The notes below the pieces were generated by a model that was given only the letters and a program-made list of their open reading frames with translations, was not told the DNA's origin and did no database searches. Source: an uncultured Collinsella sp. (lineage in GTDB: Bacteria; Actinomycetota; Coriobacteriia; Coriobacteriales; Coriobacteriaceae). From it: a stretch of 5,171 nt of DNA. Shown piece by piece: positions 1-5,171 of this stretch (its first letter is position 1; every line of letters begins with the position of its first letter). The position numbers were made by a program, and so were the translations under genes. The stretch is taken from positions 1 to 5,171 of the forward strand of contig CAAFMM010000189.1 in NCBI GenBank assembly GCA_900764025.1, in the 5' to 3' direction.

Positions 1-1223
1 TCGCCCTGGTAGCCGCCGCAAAGCGCCGGCGCCGCCAGCGCGTACTCGGTTTTGGACAGCGGGCTCAGCGCCATCGCACCCAGCTCGAGCGCCGTGTCCT
101 CCAGCATGAGGCCCAACGTGCGCGAGCGCAGACGCTCGGCATCGCCCGCCGACACGTCGCGATCGAGCACACGCGCCGCATCCGGTGCATCGCGCTCGAC
201 GGTGCGAATGTGCAGACGCTCGGCGATGGCGCGGACGGCGGCACAGCGGGCAGCCTCGGCCTCTTCCTGCGCCGGCGTAAAGATACGGTTGCGCCCCAGC
301 ACCAGGCCAATCACATTGCGCGGGCCCAGAGCGTCGACGGCCAGCGCCGCCAGCAGGGACGACGGCAAGTCACCCTCGAGTGTCACCACAGCACGCGACG
401 CACCGTGGGCTCGGGCGTTGTCGCGCACGGCGAGCACCAGCGCCTGCCACAGCCACTCCTCGGAACGGAACTCGGGCAGTTCGTGATCCTCCAGGGCATC
501 GAGCATCACGCCGCGCTGAATCTCCTGAACCAGCAGGCTCTCCTCAAAGCACGGCGCCTGGGCCACCACGCGACCGCAGTCGTCGAGCACAAACGAACCG
601 CCGGTATACACCGACTCGTCATAGGCACCGACCGGCGCCATGCAGGCAAACCACACGCTGCGCTTGGATGCGATCTTGCGGTAGGCGCCGCTGCGAACGG
701 CAGCAATGGCGGCAGTCTCGCGGTCGGTCATGTCAAACGCGTTGAATTGGAAATACGCGATGAGGTCAACACCGGTCGGCAACATCTCGAGTTCGCGGTC
801 CAAGTCAAAAATCACGGCGATGCGCACGCCGTCCACGTCGAACACCGGCGGCGCCCAACGTGTGTCGTTGTTCTCGCCACGCTGCAGGGCAATGCTCGAA
901 CGCGCCGGCACCACATGACCGTCCTTGAGCATCATGTAGTCGAGCAGCGGCTGGCCCTCAAACGAAACCGCCGCGGGCACGATGCAGATCATGTCAAGCT
1001 CCTGGATACGCTCGGCGACACCAGTCAAACCGGCAAGCACGTCGTGCTCAAAGTCGGCAGCGCCCACCAGGCCACCGGGCATGGCGCCCATAAAGAGCGG
1101 AGCCGGAACGCACAGCACGCGCGCCCCGCGCTCGTGGGCCAGACGAGCCTGGTCCTCGATGCGGCCGCAAATGCCCTCAATATCACCCAGGCGCATATCG
1201 ATCTGTGCAAGCGCGAGCTTCAT
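1..1223 (-). CDS. NAD+ synthetase-like protein with degenerate active sites, 3' end outside window
   Basis: The frame is open from the ATG at 1221-1223 to the left edge: 407 codons plus two bases, no internal stop. Residues 1-235 match the nitrilase-type glutaminase domain of glutamine-dependent NAD+ synthetase (start MKLALAQIDMRLGD; later VYTGGSFVLDDCGRVV at 205-220). Residues 255-407 match the synthetase domain (ALVLAVRD 261-268, LAALAVDALGP 291-301). NadE normally makes NAD+ from deamido-NAD+, ATP and glutamine-derived ammonia. Key residues are missing here. The glutaminase Glu of FPE is Ala41, the Lys position is about Ser110, and the Cys of ICED is about Asp140 (IFDLD). The ATP loop SGGxDSS reads EGDLPSS (283-289). 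I infer a non-catalytic or repurposed paralogue. The start is chosen for its Shine-Dalgarno; an in-frame ATG at 1248-1250 adds nine residues but has no visible ribosome site. Family membership is likely; function is unknown. Confidence 0.82.
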   Translation of the reverse strand, partial: MKLALAQIDMRLGDIEGICGRIEDQARLAHERGARVLCVPAPLFMGAMPGGLVGAADFEHDVLAGLTGVAERIQELDMICIVPAAVSFEGQPLLDYMMLKDGHVVPARSSIALQRGENNDTRWAPPVFDVDGVRIAVIFDLDRELEMLPTGVDLIAYFQFNAFDMTDRETAAIAAVRSGAYRKIASKRSVWFACMAPVGAYDESVYTGGSFVLDDCGRVVAQAPCFEESLLVQEIQRGVMLDALEDHELPEFRSEEWLWQALVLAVRDNARAHGASRAVVTLEGDLPSSLLAALAVDALGPRNVIGLVLGRNRIFTPAQEEAEAARCAAVRAIAERLHIRTVERDAPDAARVLDRDVSAGDAERLRSRTLGLMLEDTALELGAMALSPLSKTEYALAAPALCGGYQG

Positions 1224-1230
1224 GGCCCAG

Positions 1231-1238
1231 CCCTTTCC
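1231..1238 (-). promoter_or_regulatory. Ribosome binding site of the NadE-like gene
   Basis: The minus strand reads GGAAAGGG, seven bases before the ATG at 1221-1223. It decides between two in-frame ATG codons: the upstream one (1248-1250) is preceded by TACGATTTCG, with no purine-rich stretch. The family N-terminus (MKxALAQ) also supports the downstream start. Confidence 0.65.
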
Positions 1239-1262
1239 GTCGTAAACCATCGAAATCGTAGT

Positions 1263-1295
1263 AAAAGCGCCGGCCGCATAATGCAGCCGGCGCTT
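1263..1295 (-). terminator. Intrinsic terminator after the superoxide reductase gene
   Basis: A perfect 10-bp inverted repeat pairs 1265-1274 (AAGCGCCGGC) with 1286-1295 (GCCGGCGCTT). The 11-base loop can itself pair GCA with TGC around TAA. On the minus strand the stem ends in four T (1266-1263), two inside the stem and two after it, followed by ACTACGATTT. It lies 45 bases beyond the superoxide reductase stop codon. The plus-strand side has only TT then GCATG, so it should work mainly for leftward transcription. The U-tract is short, so some read-through into the NadE-like gene is possible. Confidence 0.75.
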
Positions 1296-1340
1296 GCATG
1301 TGCATATGCTAGTTATGATACCCCGAGCGGGGGCGCGCTC

Positions 1341-1703
1341 CTAGAATGTCGCGGACCACAGCCCGTGCAGGTTGCAGTAGGCATAGACGGTACCGGTCTT
1401 GGAGCCGCCCGCGAAAAACGTCGCGGGTTTCATGCCGGGCTCAAGGTAATGAACCTCTAAGCGGCCCTCGGCCTCAAGCGCAATCCACTCAATGTAGTGT
1501 TCGGGCAGGCTGGGGTGCTCGACCGAGCCAACGCGTGCACGAATCACGTGACCGTCGCGCTCGGTCTCGACAACAGGCACGTGCTTCTCGTGCGCCGCGT
1601 CCTCAGTGTTTGCGGTCAGTTCCGTGCAACCGGCAGGGGTCGCAACGTCGTCGCCAAGGGCAGCGATGAGCTTACCGTCGGGGTCCTTAAAGAATTTCGC
1701 CAT
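1341..1703 (-). CDS. dfx: Superoxide reductase (desulfoferrodoxin family), one-iron type
   Basis: Complete 120-residue protein, ATG at 1701-1703, stop TAG at 1341-1343. Superoxide reductases are cytoplasmic non-haem iron enzymes that reduce superoxide to hydrogen peroxide without making oxygen, usually with rubredoxin as electron donor; they protect anaerobes from brief oxygen exposure. All catalytic (Center II) ligands are visible: His41 in EKHVPV, His63 in EHP, His69 in EHYIEW, and Cys110 and His113 in YCNLHGLW. Glu39-Lys40 is the conserved pair that assists catalysis. The N-terminal part keeps the desulforedoxin-like outline (FFKDPDGKLIAAL, then C26, then ANTEDAAHEKH). It has only one cysteine there instead of the four needed for Center I, so it resembles the Treponema-type (class III) enzymes. 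It has its own Shine-Dalgarno and terminator, which suggests a monocistronic unit. No rubredoxin gene is in the window. The frame is open upstream of this ATG, but the added residues have no family match. Confidence 0.95.
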   Translation of the reverse strand: MAKFFKDPDGKLIAALGDDVATPAGCTELTANTEDAAHEKHVPVVETERDGHVIRARVGSVEHPSLPEHYIEWIALEAEGRLEVHYLEPGMKPATFFAGGSKTGTVYAYCNLHGLWSATF

Positions 1704-1709
1704 GATGTT

Positions 1710-1716
1710 CTCCTTT
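1710..1716 (-). promoter_or_regulatory. Ribosome binding site of the superoxide reductase gene
   Basis: The minus strand reads AAAGGAG, six bases before the ATG at 1701-1703. This is a near-consensus Shine-Dalgarno at good spacing. It fixes the start over longer in-frame alternatives that extend to about 1793. Confidence 0.85.
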
Positions 1717-1730
1717 GCTGATGTGCCAAT

Positions 1731-1749
1731 GTTCTTGATGGTTCTTATG
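1731..1749. repeat. Short tandem repeat in the superoxide reductase leader
   Basis: On the plus strand GTTCTTGATG (1731-1740) is followed directly by GTTCTTATG (1741-1749), the same word with one base missing. On the minus strand this is CATAAGAAC-CATCAAGAAC, ending 14 bases upstream of the Shine-Dalgarno. It could be paired half-sites for a regulator, or chance. I see no PerR-like or FNR-like palindrome, and no convincing -35/-10 pair in the 1704-1868 gap. Confidence 0.3.
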
Positions 1750-1800
1750 CCCAAAGGCAGACAAACCATCCACGGCATTGCAAATGAACACATAACGGAT

Positions 1801-1838
1801 CAGGCAAGCGGTCGGGCCAAAATGCGTCGACCGTCCTG
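1801..1838 (-). other. Imperfect inverted repeat downstream of the SNF2 gene
   Basis: CGGTCG (1809-1814) pairs with CGACCG (1828-1833) around a 13-base loop. An outer CAGG (1801-1804) can pair with CCTG (1835-1838) across an uneven bulge. It begins about 30 bases past the SNF2 stop codon, where a terminator would be expected. The minus strand then continues ATCCGTTATG with no U-tract, so it is at best a weak terminator or an mRNA 3' structure. A separate 10-base self-complementary word CCGCGCGCGG lies at 1859-1868, next to the stop codon. Confidence 0.3.
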
Positions 1839-1868
1839 CCCACTCCAGCAGTCCCACCCCGCGCGCGG

Positions 1869-4800
1869 CTAGCGCCCGTCGCCGCCGAGCAGCGCCAGAA
1901 CATCCTCGCGCGTGAACAGTGCCGACGAGATGCCGTCGCCGCCGAGCACGCTGTTGACCAGGTCGCGCTTGGACTCCTGCATCTGCATAATGCGCTCCTC
2001 GATCGTGTCCTTGGCGATGAGCTTGTACACGGTCACGGTATGTTGCTGGCCAATACGATGCGCGCGGTCAGTCGCTTGGTCCTGCGCCGCCACGTTCCAC
2101 CACGGGTCGTAGTGGATTACCACGTCGGCCGCCGTCAGGTTAAGGCCCACGCCGCCCGCCTTGAGCGAGATCAAAAAGACCGGCACCTCGCCCGCCTGGA
2201 ACTGTGCGACCATCTTGGCGCGGCTCTCTTTAGACGATGCGCCCGTGAGCTTAAGGAAGGCGATATCCTCCTTGGCCAGGCGCTTACCGATAATATCGAG
2301 CATACCCGTAAACTGGCTGAACAACAGGATGCGATGTCCGCCGTCGAGTGCGCCGTGCACGAGCTCCATGCACGTATCGAGCTTGGCGCTCCCCGCCTTG
2401 TAATCCTCGTAGTGCAGACGCGGGTCGCAGCAGATCTGGCGCAGCTTGGTGAGCTCGGCAAGTACCTTGAGCTTGTCCTTCTTAAACTCCCCGGCCTCGC
2501 GGTGCTGCACCTGCTGGGCGATGCGGTCCTGGTTGGCCAGGTAGAGCTTGCGCTGCTCGCCGGTGAGCTGCGCCATGACCGTGTCCTCGATCTTTTCGGG
2601 CAGATCGGCCACCACGTCCTCCTTGACACGGCGCAGTACAAACGGCGACACGAGTGCCTGCAGACGAGCGGCGCTGTCGCCCTCGGCGTGCTCGACCGGG
2701 CTTTCGAAGCGCTTGGCAAACGACTCGCGCGTGCCAAGCAGGCCCGGCATCAAAAAGTCGAAGATGCTCCAGAGCTCGGACAAGCGGTTTTCGATGGGCG
2801 TGCCCGTCAAGGCAAAGCGCACGCCGGCAGGCAGGCGCTTGGCGGCACGCGCTACCTGCGTGAGCGGGTTTTTAATGTACTGGGCCTCGTCGAGCACCAC
2901 GCGGGCAAAATCCTGCTCGACGTACTCGTCGATATCGCGCCGCATAAGGTCATACGACGTCACGACCACGTTATGCTCGGCAACGCCGGCAATCTGCACG
3001 CGACGCTGCGCCTTGGCGCCCACGATGGCGCACACATCGAGCGACGGGGCAAAGCGCTCCAGCTCGGCGGTCCAGTTGTACACAAGCGACGCAGGGCACA
3101 CCACAAGCGTGGGCTTGGCGTCCCCCGCTTCCACGCGCGCCAGGATATGTGCGATCATCTGCAGCGTTTTGCCCAGGCCCATGTCGTCGGCCAAAATACC
3201 GCCAAGGCCCAGGTGTTCGAGCGAACCGAGCCACTGGTAGCCGTCGACCTGATAGCCGCGCAGTGTGGCCTTGAGCGAGACCGGCACCGTAAAGTCCATC
3301 TTGCCGAGCGTATCCAAGCGCTCGACGGTGCGGCGGAACGCGGCGTCACGATCGGCCTCGAGCGCGGGCGTGCGCGCGAGCATGCTATCGACGAATAGGG
3401 TACTCGACGCGGGAAGCGACACGCCGTCGAGCAGGTCGACGGCATCGACACCCAGGTCCTCGGCGAGGCCAAACGCGGCTCGGGCGCCCTCGTCCAGGCG
3501 AATGATGTCGCCGGACGTGAGACGCGCAAACGTCTGGTGACGCTTGTACGAATCGAGATAGACGGCAAGGTCCGCGGCCGAAAGCCCGCTCGCACCCAGC
3601 TCGACATCGAGCAGATTGCTCTTGACGGTCGCACGCACCGAAAGCTTGGGCGCAGGGCGGACCGAGATCTGGCGCAGACGGTCGCTGAGCATGACCTCAC
3701 CCAGCTCGGACAGGGCGGACAGGCCCTCGGTCAGCAAGCAGAACAGGCTCTCGTCGTCGCGCTCCTCAAACGCCAGGCCGCCCTCGTAAAAGTCGAAATA
3801 CAGGGCCGCCGTGTCCATAACGCGAAACTCTGCTATCTCGTCGCGCGGCGGCACGCCCGGGCGCTGTTCTTCGAAGGGGCTTCCCGGAGCACCCAGGCTA
3901 AAGAGATCTGCCGGCCAATCACCGTAGGCAACCGTAATCTTGCAGGTCACGAGCCCGTCGTCGACACCGATTGCCATGGCAAAGCTCGGCTCGGGCGCCA
4001 CGGTGTCGAGCACGGCGGGAGCGGTGAGGTCAGTGTATTCGCGCAGCACGGGCAGTGCCATGCGGCAGAATTCGCCCACCTGTTCGGCGGCGATATGGAC
4101 CGGCGTGCGACAAGGCAGCAGACGCGACAGAAACGGTGCGGCATGCTGAGCAAACGCTGCATCGGCGCGGCGCGCGCGGTGCGTGTCGACCAGATAGGCC
4201 GCGTCGCCTGCGACAAAGCAGTACGCATCGGCCGGCAGGCGCAGGTCGTAGCTGCCACCGGCCGCCGGCGCGATCTTGGCGGCAAGGAGTGGCGGTTGTT
4301 TTGCCGAGGCCTCGTCCTCCCCCACCGGCAACAACTCAACCGCCACCTCGTAGGAACGATGCGTCGTCGTTCCCCGCGACCAGGCGGGCTCAAAGGAAAT
4401 GGTCCGGCCACGCAGCAGGTCCAGCATGTATACGATGTCATGCTCGGACAGCGGCAGCTGGCGCTCGGCGACAAAGCCGCTGCGTGCAAAATCGTACGAC
4501 GCCGAACGCGAACTTGTGATGTCGCTCAGATACACAACCGTTGCCACAACAAGGTCGAGTAGACGCACCGAAACCTCGTCGAAGGCCTCAGGTGTATGGA
4601 GGAATGTGAGCTTTTTGCCGTACGAGAACGTGCCGCCGCGCACGTAGGCGGCGGCCATGCCGTCGATGTCCTTGACCACGTAGGACACCGAGCCGCAGCG
4701 GATGCGAAGCTCGAGCGCCCAGCTAAAGCGGTCGGCAAACAGCGGATTGTAGTACGGTACCAGCGAGGGCTCCAACACCGCCTTGGGGGCATCGGGGTCG

Positions 4801-5171
4801 ACAGTGCCGGCGAGCTTGCGGCGCATGCCCGCCAACTCATCCATGCGCGCGTCCGAAAGATCGGAGAGCGCCTTCATGAGGCTCGGGCTCGTGGGGACGG
4901 GCGCCGGGAAGGGAAAGTTAGGGTTGACCGCCGGTGCGGCAGACGCAGGACGCGCGGCTTGCTTAGGCGCCGCCGTAAACGTGCGGACCGGCGTGCGCAG
5001 GCCCTCGACGGGCTCAATGCCGCTTGCGTCCAGATACGCAAGCGCCGTGGCGATGGCGTGCTTGCACATGCCGGGGTAGCGATAGGCAGCGGGGCAATCG
5101 CAGTCGTAGTCGATCACCTCGTGCTCGTCCATGTCGAGCGCCACGTGCGTCTTGTACAGGTCGCCGCGCGA
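1869..5171 (-). CDS. SWIM zinc-finger SNF2-family DNA-dependent ATPase, 5' end outside window
   Basis: The frame is open from the right edge to TAG at 1869-1871, 1100 visible codons; the true start is off-window. Residues are numbered from the GTG codon at 5142-5144; nine in-frame codons (SRGDLYKTH) precede it, so that GTG is probably internal. A SWIM zinc finger, CxC-x9-CxH (C15, C17, C27, H29), is followed by a Pro/Ala-rich linker (about 58-88). A long region follows to about 600, fitting the bacterial SNF2-associated domain. The ATPase core spans about 628-1065: motif I DDMGLGKT (653-660, Lys659), Ia VVCPASLVYNW, II DEAQ (752-755), III LTGTPIENR (779-787), IV ILLFSQFTGMLD, V SLKAGGVGLNLT (993-1004), VI DRAHRIGQ (1026-1033). 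All catalytic residues are present. Such proteins use ATP to move along double-stranded DNA and displace bound proteins. The specific role is unknown; no defence, restriction or RNA-polymerase-recycling partner is visible nearby. Confidence 0.96.
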   Translation of the reverse strand, partial: SRGDLYKTHVALDMDEHEVIDYDCDCPAAYRYPGMCKHAIATALAYLDASGIEPVEGLRTPVRTFTAAPKQAARPASAAPAVNPNFPFPAPVPTSPSLMKALSDLSDARMDELAGMRRKLAGTVDPDAPKAVLEPSLVPYYNPLFADRFSWALELRIRCGSVSYVVKDIDGMAAAYVRGGTFSYGKKLTFLHTPEAFDEVSVRLLDLVVATVVYLSDITSSRSASYDFARSGFVAERQLPLSEHDIVYMLDLLRGRTISFEPAWSRGTTTHRSYEVAVELLPVGEDEASAKQPPLLAAKIAPAAGGSYDLRLPADAYCFVAGDAAYLVDTHRARRADAAFAQHAAPFLSRLLPCRTPVHIAAEQVGEFCRMALPVLREYTDLTAPAVLDTVAPEPSFAMAIGVDDGLVTCKITVAYGDWPADLFSLGAPGSPFEEQRPGVPPRDEIAEFRVMDTAALYFDFYEGGLAFEERDDESLFCLLTEGLSALSELGEVMLSDRLRQISVRPAPKLSVRATVKSNLLDVELGASGLSAADLAVYLDSYKRHQTFARLTSGDIIRLDEGARAAFGLAEDLGVDAVDLLDGVSLPASSTLFVDSMLARTPALEADRDAAFRRTVERLDTLGKMDFTVPVSLKATLRGYQVDGYQWLGSLEHLGLGGILADDMGLGKTLQMIAHILARVEAGDAKPTLVVCPASLVYNWTAELERFAPSLDVCAIVGAKAQRRVQIAGVAEHNVVVTSYDLMRRDIDEYVEQDFARVVLDEAQYIKNPLTQVARAAKRLPAGVRFALTGTPIENRLSELWSIFDFLMPGLLGTRESFAKRFESPVEHAEGDSAARLQALVSPFVLRRVKEDVVADLPEKIEDTVMAQLTGEQRKLYLANQDRIAQQVQHREAGEFKKDKLKVLAELTKLRQICCDPRLHYEDYKAGSAKLDTCMELVHGALDGGHRILLFSQFTGMLDIIGKRLAKEDIAFLKLTGASSKESRAKMVAQFQAGEVPVFLISLKAGGVGLNLTAADVVIHYDPWWNVAAQDQATDRAHRIGQQHTVTVYKLIAKDTIEERIMQMQESKRDLVNSVLGGDGISSALFTREDVLALLGGDGR

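Noticed and set aside
1317..1334. CCCC-GAGC-GGGG hairpin just past the superoxide reductase stop codon
   Set aside because: The stem is only four base pairs and has no U-tract. The 10-bp stem at 1265-1295 is a far better terminator.
210..1460. A 416-residue open frame on the plus strand
   Set aside because: It lies opposite the NadE-like and superoxide reductase genes, crosses the terminator hairpin, and its translation has no recognisable motifs and an excess of His, Arg and Gln. Long antisense frames are expected in GC-rich coding DNA.
1341..1793. A longer 150-residue form of the superoxide reductase
   Set aside because: The extra 30 residues match nothing in the family, and they would place the strong AAAGGAG ribosome site inside the coding region. 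The ATG at 1701-1703 gives the normal family N-terminus.
2040..3398. A 452-residue open frame on the plus strand inside the SNF2 gene
   Set aside because: It is antisense to the ATPase core, where every helicase motif reads correctly on the minus strand. Its composition (Arg, His, Leu, Gln-rich) and lack of motifs mark it as a shadow. The same applies to the 341-residue plus-strand frame at 3537-4562.
1..5171. A functional system linking the SNF2 ATPase, the superoxide reductase and the NadE-like protein
   Set aside because: The gaps of 165 and 117 bases, a clear terminator between two of the genes, and no shared substrate argue for neighbouring independent units. No nuclease, methylase, toxin or other defence partner is visible. 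Conserved order across distant genomes would be needed to revive the idea.

Overview
The window is GC-rich (clearly above 55 % by eye, not computed). All three genes it holds lie on the minus strand, with codons that mostly end in G or C. GC-rich coding, a superoxide reductase (typical of strict anaerobes) and Shine-Dalgarno-led genes fit an anaerobic high-GC bacterium. A gut Coriobacteriia (Collinsella-like) actinobacterium is my best guess, but that is inference from style and gene content, not a database match.

Layout in the direction of transcription (right to left): (1) 5171-1869, the long C-terminal part of a SNF2-family ATPase with an N-terminal SWIM zinc finger; its start lies beyond the right edge. 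(2) 1868-1704, a 165-base gap with an imperfect inverted repeat and a short tandem repeat, but no promoter I could defend. (3) 1703-1341, a complete 120-residue superoxide reductase (desulfoferrodoxin family) that keeps the catalytic iron site but has lost the rubredoxin-like Center I cysteines. (4) 1340-1224, a 117-base gap with a convincing intrinsic terminator for the superoxide reductase gene. (5) 1223-1, the first 407 codons of a protein built like glutamine-dependent NAD+ synthetase (nitrilase domain plus synthetase domain); its 3' end lies beyond the left edge.

The most interesting item is the last gene. It is an intact reading frame with clear family-wide similarity to NadE, yet all three glutaminase catalytic positions and most of the ATP-binding SGGxDS loop are replaced. 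It therefore looks like a pseudoenzyme paralogue rather than a working NAD+ synthetase. The three genes have no obvious shared pathway. The terminator and the two intergenic gaps, each more than 100 bases, suggest separate transcription units that merely run the same way. No RNA genes, mobile elements, CRISPR arrays or attachment sites were seen.
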